In this document: one piece after another, positions 17,633 to 26,295 of the stretch
Numbering within the stretch: position 1 is the stretch's first letter
Layout of the letters: each line of letters opens with the position of its first letter
NCBI GenBank assembly: GCA_019639195.1
Contig: JAHBSI010000001.1
Span: 744,001-808,000, forward strand
DNA: 64,000 bases
Source of the DNA: Acidobacteriota bacterium
GTDB taxonomy: Bacteria > Acidobacteriota > Blastocatellia > Pyrinomonadales > Pyrinomonadaceae
Direction of reading: 5' to 3'
Position numbers and translations under genes: made by a program
The notes under the pieces: model-generated
The model's database searches: none
Told to the model about the DNA's origin: nothing
What the model saw: only the letters and a program-made list of their open reading frames with translations

Positions 17633-18031
17633 ATGAGATACGAGAAAAGGTTGAAGACGATATTGCCCGCGTTGCTCGTGGTGCTGTCGCTGCTTGCGCT
17701 CACGGCGCCGACCTGTCTTTGTGCACATCATGAGGAAAAGGCTGCGGTAACGCCTTCTTGTCATTCCGAGGTTAGTGAGCACGGGCAGACAGTCGAGGGT
17801 CTATCGGCCGAACGCGACTGTATATGCGTTTTTGCCGAGCGGCCGCGTGCTGCGGATAAATCGACGCCCGTAAAGATCACGAAAGATGCGGTCGCCCTCA
17901 CCGCGAAGGTAGCGATAGATGCCGCGAACTCAAGCGACCGAGAATTCACCCCACAGATCGTCCGCTTATCGAACGTAAACTACGAGCGGATCGATCGCGA
18001 CCACAACAACTCCCGCGGCCCGCCCGCATAA
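17633..18031 (+). CDS. Secreted Cys/His-rich peptide, possibly copper-related
   Basis: 132 residues with a Sec signal peptide (LPALLVVLSLLALTAPTCLCA). The mature part has a dense metal-ligand cluster: CLCAHHEE, CHSEVSEH and CICVF within about 55 residues. No family is recognised. I start at ATG 17633, which has GGAAG seven bases upstream; a TTG is adjacent at 17630. The next gene encodes a cupredoxin with a His/Met-rich linker, so a role in copper binding or tolerance is a fair inference but is not shown. Confidence 0.5.
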   Translation: MRYEKRLKTILPALLVVLSLLALTAPTCLCAHHEEKAAVTPSCHSEVSEHGQTVEGLSAERDCICVFAERPRAADKSTPVKITKDAVALTAKVAIDAANSSDREFTPQIVRLSNVNYERIDRDHNNSRGPPA

Positions 18032-18079
18032 AGCCGGTTAGAATTTAACATCACCCGAAATTGTACCGACGTTCTGCCT

Positions 18080-18102
18080 AGAGCTCATCGAATCGGAGCT
18101 CT
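18080..18102 (+). promoter_or_regulatory. Hairpin in the leader of the cupredoxin-barrel gene
   Basis: AGAGCTC (18080-18086) and GAGCTCT (18096-18102) form a perfect 7-bp inverted repeat with a 9-base loop. A second small palindrome (CGAACGGTTCG) follows near 18123-18133. They lie about 85 bases before the GTG start at 18187. They could be a leader structure, an operator or a weak terminator of the peptide gene. Confidence 0.3.
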
Positions 18103-18186
18103 TGAGGCGTTCATATTGGGACCGAACGGTTCGTCCGCTCGGCAGGCTTTATATTTTTTCCGCATTGCGGAAAGGGAGTTATATAC

Positions 18187-20151
18187 GTGAAGAAGATCTT
18201 TTTTATTGCGGCAATTGCGGCGATCTACGCCACAACGGCCTTCGCGCAGCACCAGCCATTCACGCTGGTTTCGAGCACGGCGCGCACAGTTACCTTTGAC
18301 GAACTGCTGGCGGCAGAGAAGACGCGTGATCTCGGCGTTAAAGGCGAGGGAACGCTGACATTTACAAAGAAAGAATTGCGACTAGTGGTCGCGACCGGGC
18401 CCGAGGACGATATGCTTTCATATCGCATCCAGGGCATGCGAAATCCGACCCTTATCGTACCTGAAGGAGCACGCCTCAAGATCCTCTTTGTGAACAAAGA
18501 CGGTGATATGCGGCACGACCTGCGAATCGGACATGTGATGGGTGAATTTACGGCCGATCCGACGCTTGCGATGACGGCGGGTTCGATAAAACTTGAGCCG
18601 GCCGGGACAGTGAGAACATGGAATGCCCAGGAACTCGTGATCCAGGCGAACGAGGCGGGCAGCTTTAAGTATTTCTGCAGTGTGTCGGGCCATGCAAAGG
18701 GCGGTATGTGGGGCGACATCAAGGTCGGTGCTGCGAGCGACAAAGCGACTTCCGGCACTCCAACGTCCGGCGGTCACGATCATCACAAAATGACAGGTGA
18801 AGGCAAAACCGCACCGATGCCAACGCCCACGCCTACGCCTTCATCATCACATGACGGCCACACGCCGCTGGCATCTGAGCCCTCCAAACCGCAGGATCAT
18901 ACAGGTCACACGATGCCCGGAAATATGAGCGGCGAAATGCAAATGGCCTCGACGGTCAACATTGGCGATCCGATGAGCCGCGAGAGTTCGGGCACGGCCT
19001 GGGTGCCTGATTCAACGCCGATGTATGCCTATATGAAGCATTTCAAGGATGGCGGGATGTTTATGCTGATGGGCTCGGCGTTTCTGCGTTACACGACGAT
19101 CGGCTCGTCGAGAGATGTTTCTATTGCTGGAAAGGGGTCGCGTTCGCGTTTTGATGCCCCGCACATGCTGATGGCAATGTATTCGCGGCCTGCGGGCAAG
19201 AACGGCCAGATCGGCATTCGCACAATGTTCAGTCTTGACGCATTGACGCAGCGAGGCTATGGCTATCCGCTTCTTTATCAAAGCGGAGAGCAGTTTCACG
19301 GCCTTCCGGTCCATGACCGCCAGCATCCGCACGACTTTGTCTCTGAACTCGCATTCACCTATTCGTACAAGTTTGACGACAAGCGTTCGGTGTTCGTTTA
19401 CGCGGGCCTGCCGGGCGAACCGGCGCTCGGACCCGCGATGTTCATGCACCGAACTTCCGGAGCGAACAATCCGGACGCACCGATCTCACACCATTGGCAG
19501 GACGCAACACACATCACCTGGGGTGTCGTAACGGCAGGGGTTTCTTTTGGTAAGGTAAAATTCGAGGCAAGTGCATTCAACGGCACTGAACCGGACGAGA
19601 ACCGCTGGGCGTTTGACAGGCCGCGTCTGAACTCCTTCAGCGGAAGAATTTCGTGGAATCCGACGCGAGATCTTTCGTTCCAGATCTCGCACGGCTATCT
19701 CAAGAACCCGGAGCCGCTCGAACCCGATCTTAAGATCCTTCGAAAGACGACCGCGTCCGCGATCTACAATCGCCCTTTTGGAAAGGACAAGAATTGGGCG
19801 AGCACCTTTGTCTGGGGGCAGAACTACGGCAACGGCGAACGGTCGAACGCATTTCTTTTTGAGAGCAACTTTGACTTTCAAAAGAACGCAATCTTTGGCC
19901 GGCTCGAACGTGTAGAAAAATCGGCACACGAGCTTGTGCTAGATCATTCTTACCACGGCCCGATGTATTGGGTCGGAGCATATTCGATCGGCTATGTTCG
20001 CGATATTTACAGCCAGAAAGGTGTGGATGTCGGCCTCGGCGGAATGCTCACGGCAAACTCGAATCCGGCGTCGCTAACGCCCGTTTACGGTGGAACGCAG
20101 CACGGCGGATGGCAGATCTTCCTGCGAATTCGCCCGTCAAAGGTGTTGTAG
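18187..20151 (+). CDS. Cupredoxin fused to an outer-membrane beta-barrel, likely copper handling
   Basis: 654 residues. After the signal peptide (to about 20) comes a plastocyanin-like domain whose type-1 copper ligands are visible: H110 (MRHDLRI), C164, H169 and M174 (YFCSVSGHAKGGM). A His/Met/Pro linker (about 195-255: GGHDHHKMT, PTPTPTPSS, HDGHT, DHTGHTMPGNM) joins it to a C-terminal domain of about 390 residues. That domain is rich in alternating aromatic strands with GLPVHDRQHPHD and DAPISHHWQD, and looks like an outer-membrane barrel. The GTG start has AAGGGAG upstream. Copper-resistance barrels and free cupredoxins are each known, but I do not recall this fusion as a described protein. 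Role is inferred. Confidence 0.65.
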   Translation: MKKIFFIAAIAAIYATTAFAQHQPFTLVSSTARTVTFDELLAAEKTRDLGVKGEGTLTFTKKELRLVVATGPEDDMLSYRIQGMRNPTLIVPEGARLKILFVNKDGDMRHDLRIGHVMGEFTADPTLAMTAGSIKLEPAGTVRTWNAQELVIQANEAGSFKYFCSVSGHAKGGMWGDIKVGAASDKATSGTPTSGGHDHHKMTGEGKTAPMPTPTPTPSSSHDGHTPLASEPSKPQDHTGHTMPGNMSGEMQMASTVNIGDPMSRESSGTAWVPDSTPMYAYMKHFKDGGMFMLMGSAFLRYTTIGSSRDVSIAGKGSRSRFDAPHMLMAMYSRPAGKNGQIGIRTMFSLDALTQRGYGYPLLYQSGEQFHGLPVHDRQHPHDFVSELAFTYSYKFDDKRSVFVYAGLPGEPALGPAMFMHRTSGANNPDAPISHHWQDATHITWGVVTAGVSFGKVKFEASAFNGTEPDENRWAFDRPRLNSFSGRISWNPTRDLSFQISHGYLKNPEPLEPDLKILRKTTASAIYNRPFGKDKNWASTFVWGQNYGNGERSNAFLFESNFDFQKNAIFGRLERVEKSAHELVLDHSYHGPMYWVGAYSIGYVRDIYSQKGVDVGLGGMLTANSNPASLTPVYGGTQHGGWQIFLRIRPSKVL

Positions 20152-20260
20152 ATCGCAGTTCGGGCGGCCTCTTATCGCTTCAAAATGGTTCGAGGCCGCT
20201 CGTCGATGTTAAACTAACCTCACTAGATGCGCGTTTTCAGCGCAAAAAGGAGATAACGTT

Positions 20261-20566
20261 ATGAAGTTACCAGGTGGAATGGACCTCGGATCGATGATGC
20301 GGCAGGCTCAGCAGATGCAGGAGCAAATGAGCCGTGAGATGAAGAATTTGGTGGTCGAGGCCGCGGCCGGTGGCGGTGTCGTCTCGGTAAAGATGCGGGG
20401 AGATTTTGAAGTGCTCGGTGTTACGATCTCGCCGGATCTGGTCAAAGACGGCGATGTCGAGATGATCCAGGACCTCACGGTCGCCGCCCTCAACGAGGCC
20501 CGTCGCAAGGTCGAGGAATCGCTCAAGGGCCAGCTTGGAGGAATGCTCCCGCCGGGAATGATGTAA
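20261..20566 (+). CDS. ybaB: YbaB/EbfC nucleoid-associated protein
   Basis: 101 residues. The Met/Gln-rich helix MMRQAQQMQEQMSREM is followed by the YbaB core (VVEAAAGGGVVSVKMRGDFE, V.ISPDLV..GDVEMIQDLTVAALNEA). YbaB is a small dimeric DNA-binding protein with a nucleoid or repair-linked role. Adjacency to recR is one of the most conserved gene pairs in bacteria. The gene has a clear AAGGAG site before its ATG. The Gly/Met-rich C-terminus (GQLGGMLPPGMM) is normal for the family. Confidence 0.93.
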   Translation: MKLPGGMDLGSMMRQAQQMQEQMSREMKNLVVEAAAGGGVVSVKMRGDFEVLGVTISPDLVKDGDVEMIQDLTVAALNEARRKVEESLKGQLGGMLPPGMM

Positions 20567-20605
20567 TTGGGAGCCGTTCCCCACGCCGAATTCCGCACTT
20601 AAGAG

Positions 20606-21220
20606 ATGCTTGATTACTCAGAGCCGGTCGCAAAACTGATCGACGAATTCAAACGTCTGCCTGGCATTGGCGGCAAATCCGCTCAGCGACTCGCGTTCTA
20701 TGTCCTGAGACAGCCGGAAGCCGATGTCGAGGCATTTGCTCGCGCTCTCCTTGAGGTCAAAAAGAGGATCGTTTTCTGTTCTGTTTGCAATAACTTAACG
20801 GATGTCGATCCGTGTCTTTACTGCGCGAATCCGAAACGCGACCGCTCACAGATCTGCATCATCGAGGAGCCGTACAATCTCGTCGCGGTCGAGAAGACGC
20901 GTTCGTACAAGGGCCTGTATCACATTCTTCACGGTTCGCTTTCGCCGATCCGCGGCATTGGCCCGGATGAGCTGATGCTCAACAATCTGCTCCCAAGGCT
21001 TCGGCCCGAGAACAACGATGGCGTCGAGGTAAGGGAGATCATCGTGGCGACGAATCCGACGACCGAGGGCGAGGCAACAGCGAACTATATTGCGCGTCTA
21101 TTAAAGCCATTGGGAGTGCGTGTCACGCGTATCGCGATGGGAATGCCGGTGGGCTCTGATCTTGAATTCGTTGACGAGGTGACGATGGACAAAGCTCTCG
21201 CAAATCGTCACGAGATCTAG
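20606..21220 (+). CDS. recR: Recombination mediator RecR
   Basis: 204 residues, normal length. The helix-hairpin-helix ([17 protein letters not shown]) is at 18-34. The four-Cys zinc finger is C58, C61, C70, C73. The Toprim domain ([20 protein letters not shown], then [15 protein letters not shown]) and the C-terminal Walker-B-like tail ([20 protein letters not shown]) follow. RecR works with RecF/RecO to load RecA at gaps. Forty bases separate it from ybaB, so the two form an operon. A strong hairpin follows. Confidence 0.96.
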   Translation: MLDYSEPVAKLIDEFKRLPGIGGKSAQRLAFYVLRQPEADVEAFARALLEVKKRIVFCSVCNNLTDVDPCLYCANPKRDRSQICIIEEPYNLVAVEKTRSYKGLYHILHGSLSPIRGIGPDELMLNNLLPRLRPENNDGVEVREIIVATNPTTEGEATANYIARLLKPLGVRVTRIAMGMPVGSDLEFVDEVTMDKALANRHEI

Positions 21221-21227
21221 CAATAAA

Positions 21228-21263
21228 AATGGTGAGCGGCCTCGAGAACTGCCGCTCACCATT
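21228..21263. terminator. Bidirectional hairpin terminator between recR and the phosphoribosyltransferase gene
   Basis: A perfect 13-bp stem (21228-21240 with 21251-21263) encloses a 10-base loop. It has AAAA on the left and a purine-rich right flank, between two convergent genes. The A-run on the left gives a T-run for the minus-strand transcript. Confidence 0.75.
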
Positions 21264-21283
21264 AGAAGTCTTACGACCGTCGC

Positions 21284-21898
21284 TTAGTATCTGACCTTTT
21301 CTTCTTCAACGTCCGAAGCGCTGCGCGAACTCTTCCACGCTTCCTCTGAATCGTAGAAATTCACATCAAAACTGAGAAGCGATTTTGCCGGAATGCCGCC
21401 GTATTCGTTCGGGGCATCTTCGAATTTTGCGATCGTACCGATGCCGATAACTTCCGTACCAAGCTCTTTTACGAGAGCGATCGTTTCGTTGATCGCCTTG
21501 CCTGATCGATTGATGTCATCGACGATTATCGCCGGATATACTTCGTATTCGGACAGGAATTGGCGAAACTGCCGCGTCCCGTTCTCCATCTCAGCCCAAT
21601 AGATCTGCTGAGCGCCCAATGCTTCTCTTACGCCGAAAGCGACCATGATGCCGCCCGGGCTCGGACTGATGACCGAAACCTTCGGCAGCTGGCTCGCGAT
21701 AGCCTTTTCCATCCGGAAAAGACGGCTCAGAGCAACAGACAAGATACGGGCATTGTCGTAATAACGAAACGCTAAGGGCATCTGAAAATAATGCGACGCA
21801 TGTTTCCCGTTCGGGTAAATGAAATGACCGCGTCGATACGCTCCGGTCTCGACCAGGATCTGCATTACATCTTCAGGCGGCGGTATAAGATTGACCAT
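21284..21898 (-). CDS. Orotate-phosphoribosyltransferase-like enzyme
   Basis: 204 residues. The type I phosphoribosyltransferase PRPP loop is AIIVDDINRSGKAINE (about 120-135). 'YPNGKHASHYFQMPLAFRYY' and 'VISPSPGGIMVAFGVREAL' match OPRT-like folds. However, the flexible catalytic loop of true PyrE (K.DHG) is not present: the equivalent stretch reads EMENGTRQFRQF. I therefore call it OPRT-like and do not name it pyrE. The substrate base is unknown. Confidence 0.65.
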   Translation of the reverse strand: MVNLIPPPEDVMQILVETGAYRRGHFIYPNGKHASHYFQMPLAFRYYDNARILSVALSRLFRMEKAIASQLPKVSVISPSPGGIMVAFGVREALGAQQIYWAEMENGTRQFRQFLSEYEVYPAIIVDDINRSGKAINETIALVKELGTEVIGIGTIAKFEDAPNEYGGIPAKSLLSFDVNFYDSEEAWKSSRSASDVEEEKVRY

Positions 21899-21965
21899 TT
21901 TCTAATAAACTCCAGTAACCAAAAAAAATCGAGAAGCTTCAATTCTACGACTCCTACCCGGATTT

Positions 21966-22427
21966 TCAAAGATCGAGCCCAAAAACCCGCCGGATAAGAA
22001 ACTGCTGACCAACATTCATCTCAGGCGGCAGGTGTGCAGGATCAAACCACTCAACCGCAGTGATCTCACGGCTTTTCACCTCACCTTTACTCAACCCGCG
22101 GGCAGTAAAAATAAATTCGATATGCCGCTTCAATGTGCGAACGCGATAAAGCGAGATCTTAGTCAGCTCGATGCCCGTTTCCTCGCGGATCTCACGCTCG
22201 AGGGCCTCGATCGGCTGCTCAAAATGCTTCATAAACCCGCCGGGCAGCCCCCAACCCGACGCCGGCCGCAAGATATGATCCAGAATAAGGACCCGACCTT
22301 GATCGTCCGAGATGACACCCGCGACCGAGGCCGTAAATTTCTTCTGCGTTACCCTTGCGAGGAAAATACGCCCGTCTCTCGGCAGCAGCTTCCAGACACG
22401 CGCAAGTTTTTTGAGAAAGAAGGCCAT
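21966..22427 (-). CDS. NUDIX hydrolase
   Basis: 153 residues from ATG 22427. The frame can be extended to a TTG at 22484, but the ATG precedes a natural N-terminus (MAFFLKKLARVW). The Nudix box is complete: GG(x5)E(x7)REIREETGIEL. The conserved GWGLPGGF lies just before it. 'GVISDDQGRVLILDH' and 'IEFIFTARGLSKGEV' are the flanking strands. Nudix enzymes hydrolyse X-linked nucleoside diphosphates; the substrate is unknown. The next gene upstream ends at the terminator near 22495. Confidence 0.85.
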   Translation of the reverse strand: MAFFLKKLARVWKLLPRDGRIFLARVTQKKFTASVAGVISDDQGRVLILDHILRPASGWGLPGGFMKHFEQPIEALEREIREETGIELTKISLYRVRTLKRHIEFIFTARGLSKGEVKSREITAVEWFDPAHLPPEMNVGQQFLIRRVFGLDL

Positions 22428-22485
22428 CAGCTGTAATTGATATGTTAGGCAGTACGCCCCTGCAATACAAAACCGTTTGCTCAAT

Positions 22486-22523
22486 TACAAAAAGCTGCCC
22501 GGCACAAAGGATGCACCGGGCAG
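22486..22523 (-). terminator. Rho-independent terminator of the M4 peptidase gene
   Basis: CTGCCCGG (22495-22502) pairs with CCGGGCAG (22516-22523) around a 13-base loop. On the minus strand the stem is followed by CTTTTTGTAATTG. The stem lies about 30 bases after the peptidase stop and upstream of the NUDIX gene. Confidence 0.8.
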
Positions 22524-22553
22524 TCAGGTTAGGTCAGGTTGTAGATCTGACCG

Positions 22554-24752
22554 TTATTGCAGCGATACGTCGTCAACTCGGAACGTGGTCGGGAGTGACG
22601 AATCGTTAGTCACGCGGAACTGGACACGTACCGTCTGGCCCTTATACGCAGAGACGCTGAACGATTTCTGCGAATATGCACCGGCGGTGCCTTTGTTCAG
22701 ATTGCTGTAGGTTGCAAGGTTCTTCTTAAGACTGCCCGACGTGCTGCGGATCTCGACATAGAGTTTGTCGTACTGCCGCGAGGTCGTCGTCTCGCTCGAT
22801 GTAACGTTCAGCCAGAACTTCAGCGTTCCCGTGGCCGACGAAGGGATCGTAACGGTCTGGTACGTGCTGCCGGACGTGCTGTTGCTTTCGCCAAAATACG
22901 CGTAGCCGGTGCCGCCGTGCGGATAGTTGCCCGGATCGACCCAGAATGTACCGTTGCCGGTGTTCGTCCACGGGCTGAAGCTGCCCTCGAATCCGCCGTT
23001 AACGATCACCTCGCCGCCTGGTGTAGGTGTTGGCGTTGGCGTGACGGTAGGAGTTGGTGTCGGTGTTACCGTTGGAGTCGCAGTCGGTGTTGGGGTCGGT
23101 GTCGGAGTGCCGCTCGGGCAAGTGCCGACGCCCACGGCGCACCAACCCATCGCGACGCCGTTGTACTGCGGACTTGCGGAACCGTAAAGATCGGTGGCCG
23201 CATTGAGAGTTGCGGTTCGTGCACCGGCAAAGTTCGTTCCCGAGCTCATATACGTAACCAGCGCTCGGTAGAAGATCTGTTCGGCGGCAGTTTCACCGAT
23301 ACCAGTGACAGCAATTCCGCTTACGCGGTTTGTGCCGCCGTTGGCGATCAGATAGTAAGCGTGGTTCGAGATGCTCGAGTTCGTGTGCACGCCGCAGTTG
23401 TCGTTAAAGCTTGACGGGGTGCAGCTTCCCGGATAGAGACGAAGCGAATAGTGGTCAGGATCGCCAACCGCATTCGGATTGTCCATACGACGAAGTGCGT
23501 CGCCGGAAGTTCCGGGCGTGTATGCATCTTCGCCGATCTTCCAGGTGTCGCCGGAGACAACGCCGCCGTCGGCGTAGAGCTCTACCATCGAGCCCATAAT
23601 GTCAGACCAGGATTCGTTTAGAGCGCCTGATTCCTTTGAGTAGGTCAGGTTTGCGGTCCTTTCAGTAACGCCGTGCGTCATTTCGTGGCCGCAGATGTCG
23701 ATAGTTGTAAGCGGCGTGAAGGTCGAGCCGTCGCCGTCGCCATACGACATCATATTGTTGTACCAGAAGGCGTTGTTATACGCTCCGCTCGAACCGAAGT
23801 GAACACGGGAGGTGATCAGAGAGATCGAGCCGTTTGCGGCCGCTGTCGTAACTCCCGGTCCGCCCGAACCGTCGATGCCATTGCGTCCGAGAACGTTCAA
23901 ATAGAAATCATATGTAGTCGCCGCACCGTGATGGGCATCAACTCCGGCACGCTGGATCGTCGAGTTCCAGTTGTCGTCCGTATCGGTAAAACGCGACTGC
24001 GTGCCGCCGGATCCCGTGTTCTCATTGCCCGTCGAATTCATATTGAAGGTTCCCTGCTTTCGCGTGAGGTCCTCCATATAGTATGTCGAGCCGGATTGGC
24101 TGGTGTTGATCGAGATCGTGCCGCTGTAAAGCGACGAACCCGTCCCGGTCTGAAGGTTGTTGTACTCGAAGACCTTTTCGCCCGTCTGTGCATCGACGAA
24201 GATCACAGGGACGTCGGAGGCATCTGATCCGTCGATATGCGGTGTTTCAACGCGATAGACGAGATGATCGCGATCTTCGCCGCGGAAGATGTACATATCT
24301 ACCTTAGGTTTGTCGCTGATCTTTGCCGTACCGGAATACATCTGGTTGGCATCACGAACGGCATCTTCGCGAGCGAGATTTGGCGAAGTGTTGATCGCGA
24401 TCCCTTCCTTCAGGTCGTCGGTGATAGTCGCCAGCGAACCGTCGCGGTTCAGATGAACGATCGCTTCGCCTTCCCAGACGGGAACGCCGTTGACGGTCTG
24501 GCGGACGCGAGTGTGCGCCATTCCAAGTTTGTCGATCTCAACCTTCTGAACCTCGAATTCATCGGGGTTGCCGATCAGACGGCGAGTCGATTGGTCGCGA
24601 AGGATGTCGAGACTCTTTGCTTTCGCGAGAGCCAGTTCATCCTGCGAACCGGTGCTAAAAACCGCTTTGCTTGCATTTGCATGTTTTGAAACGATCCCGA
24701 CGGTGATCAGCGCCGAAACGATGATCGCCAGGACCACAAAAAGCTTTTTCAC
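22554..24752 (-). CDS. Secreted thermolysin-family (M4) metallopeptidase
   Basis: 732 residues. A signal peptide (KKLFVVLAIIVSALITVGIV) is followed by an FTP/PepSY propeptide (about 60-200). The M4 catalytic domain has HEMTH as zinc site and ESGALNESWSDIMG as the third ligand region. The active-site His region is SSISNHAYYLIANGG. A Thr-Pro linker (PTPTPTPTATPTVTPTPT...) leads to a C-terminal beta-sandwich of about 150 residues (VIVNGGFEGSFSPWTNTGNG onward, ending FRVDDVSLQ), the carbohydrate-binding-like type seen in many secreted hydrolases. Start is GTG with a near-perfect AGGAGGAT site upstream. It is an extracellular protease made as a zymogen. Confidence 0.92.
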   Translation of the reverse strand: MKKLFVVLAIIVSALITVGIVSKHANASKAVFSTGSQDELALAKAKSLDILRDQSTRRLIGNPDEFEVQKVEIDKLGMAHTRVRQTVNGVPVWEGEAIVHLNRDGSLATITDDLKEGIAINTSPNLAREDAVRDANQMYSGTAKISDKPKVDMYIFRGEDRDHLVYRVETPHIDGSDASDVPVIFVDAQTGEKVFEYNNLQTGTGSSLYSGTISINTSQSGSTYYMEDLTRKQGTFNMNSTGNENTGSGGTQSRFTDTDDNWNSTIQRAGVDAHHGAATTYDFYLNVLGRNGIDGSGGPGVTTAAANGSISLITSRVHFGSSGAYNNAFWYNNMMSYGDGDGSTFTPLTTIDICGHEMTHGVTERTANLTYSKESGALNESWSDIMGSMVELYADGGVVSGDTWKIGEDAYTPGTSGDALRRMDNPNAVGDPDHYSLRLYPGSCTPSSFNDNCGVHTNSSISNHAYYLIANGGTNRVSGIAVTGIGETAAEQIFYRALVTYMSSGTNFAGARTATLNAATDLYGSASPQYNGVAMGWCAVGVGTCPSGTPTPTPTPTATPTVTPTPTPTVTPTPTPTPGGEVIVNGGFEGSFSPWTNTGNGTFWVDPGNYPHGGTGYAYFGESNSTSGSTYQTVTIPSSATGTLKFWLNVTSSETTTSRQYDKLYVEIRSTSGSLKKNLATYSNLNKGTAGAYSQKSFSVSAYKGQTVRVQFRVTNDSSLPTTFRVDDVSLQ

Positions 24753-25074
24753 AATACTTATCCTCCTCAGATAATGTGCTGAAAGTTGCCGAAAAATGGC
24801 CGATCCGCAATGCGGAACGCCGCATATTTACGCTCTTCGAACAGCGAAAAAAATGATGCCGAGCATAAGGAGAAAACAAACTTGGAGATGAATTTAGAAA
24901 ATTAAAAGCTGAACAAATTTATGCCCAACTCGGTCATCTGTCAAGCGAAATCCTCATAGATTCTGGTCGGGTCGATAAAATAGCTTGCAGTAGTCGTTCA
25001 ATTTGACCGAACGGCAGTGCAGTTTCGGCTCCCAGATGCGATTCCGACCCGCAAAAGCTATAATCAAAACCTCG
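24753..25074. other. 322-bp divergent intergenic region (M4 peptidase / tyrS)
   Basis: I see no coding sequence here. It holds the ribosome site of the M4 gene, the small palindrome CCGCAATGCGG near 24807-24817, an AT-rich stretch (24870-24930) that could hold the M4 promoter, and a TATAAT (25059-25064) just before tyrS. Confidence 0.5.
25059..25064 (+). promoter_or_regulatory. TATAAT box ten bases before the tyrS start
   Basis: A perfect hexamer with ten bases before the ATG at 25075 and no Shine-Dalgarno, so transcription would begin at or within a few bases of the start codon. No -35 element is convincing. Confidence 0.45.
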
Positions 25075-26286
25075 ATGACAGTTGACGAACAGATCTCATT
25101 TTTGAAGAAAGGCGTGGTCGATCTCATTCGCGAGGAAGACCTTCGCAAAAAGCTCGAAAGGGCGGCGAAAACGGGCAAGCCGCTGCGCGTAAAGCTCGGG
25201 CTTGACCCGACGGCTCCTGACATTCACCTCGGCCACACGGTCGTCATTCGAAAGCTGAAGGCGTTTCAGGACCTCGGGCATACGGTGATCTTCCTTATTG
25301 GCGATTTCACGGGAATGATCGGCGACCCCTCGGGCAAGAACGTGACCCGCCCGCCTCTGACGCGCGAAGAGGTAAATCAGAACGCAGAAACCTACAAGCG
25401 GCAGATGTTCAAGCTGCTCGATCCGCAGAAAACTGAGCTGCGCTTCAACGGCGAGTGGATGGATAAGTTCGACGCTGCGGATTTTGTGAAGCTGTGTGCA
25501 CGCACGACCGTAAAACAGATCCTCGAGCGCGACGATTTTACAAAACGCCTAGCCGAGGAAAAGCCGATCTCACTCCACGAACTCCTTTACCCGCTTATCC
25601 AAGGGTACGATTCGGTCGCTCTGGACGCAGATGTCGAGCTCGGCGGAACGGATCAGAAGTTCAATCTGCTGATGGGTAGAAACCTGCAGCGGGAGGCCGG
25701 GCTCGAACCTCAGGTGATCTTGACGACACCGCTGCTCGAAGGCCTCGACGGCGTCAACAAGATGTCGAAGTCGCTCAATAACTACATCGGAATTGACGAG
25801 ACCCCGGATTCGATGTTCGGCAAGGTGATGTCGATCTCCGACGATCTGATGTGGAAATATTACGAGCTGTTAACGGACCTGAGCCCTGCAGAGATATCTG
25901 CCCTGCGGGCTAAGATCGACTCAGGCGAGAATCCGCGGAACCTGAAGGTCGAGCTGGCAAAGCTCATCATCAAGGATTTCCATTCGCAGGACGCCGCAAA
26001 TGAGGCGGAAGACGCTTTTAACCGACAGTTTGTGCAGAAAGAGGTTCCTGACCAGATCGACGAAACGCGGATCGCACAGGGTGATCACCAGCTCGCACAA
26101 CTGCTTGCGGATACGGGACTTGCGGCTTCAAAAGGCGAGGCACGCAGGCTGATCGAACAAGGCGGCGTGAAGATAAACGGCGAGAAGGTCTCCGCCAATG
26201 GCGATATTTCGATAGCGGGTGACGGCATTCTTGTTCAGGTCGGGAAACGCAAATTTCTGCGCATTTTGCCGGCTGGGAGCGTATAA
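25075..26286 (+). CDS. tyrS: Tyrosyl-tRNA synthetase
   Basis: 403 residues, bacterial TyrRS. The class I signatures are HLGH (51-54) and KMSKS (229-233). Y/D/Q residues around [20 protein letters not shown] form the tyrosine pocket. An S4 RNA-binding domain closes the protein (about 343-400). I choose ATG 25075: the frame could be extended upstream, but that part is not conserved and the start would lie before the promoter-like box. Ten bases separate it from the next gene, so the phosphoesterase and pgsA may be co-transcribed. Confidence 0.95.
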   Translation: MTVDEQISFLKKGVVDLIREEDLRKKLERAAKTGKPLRVKLGLDPTAPDIHLGHTVVIRKLKAFQDLGHTVIFLIGDFTGMIGDPSGKNVTRPPLTREEVNQNAETYKRQMFKLLDPQKTELRFNGEWMDKFDAADFVKLCARTTVKQILERDDFTKRLAEEKPISLHELLYPLIQGYDSVALDADVELGGTDQKFNLLMGRNLQREAGLEPQVILTTPLLEGLDGVNKMSKSLNNYIGIDETPDSMFGKVMSISDDLMWKYYELLTDLSPAEISALRAKIDSGENPRNLKVELAKLIIKDFHSQDAANEAEDAFNRQFVQKEVPDQIDETRIAQGDHQLAQLLADTGLAASKGEARRLIEQGGVKINGEKVSANGDISIAGDGILVQVGKRKFLRILPAGSV

Positions 26287-26295
26287 AGAGGCAGA

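Noticed and set aside
22927..23187. Plus-strand open frame of Gly/Val repeats
   Set aside because: It is the mirror of the Thr-Pro linker in the M4 peptidase on the minus strand, not a gene.
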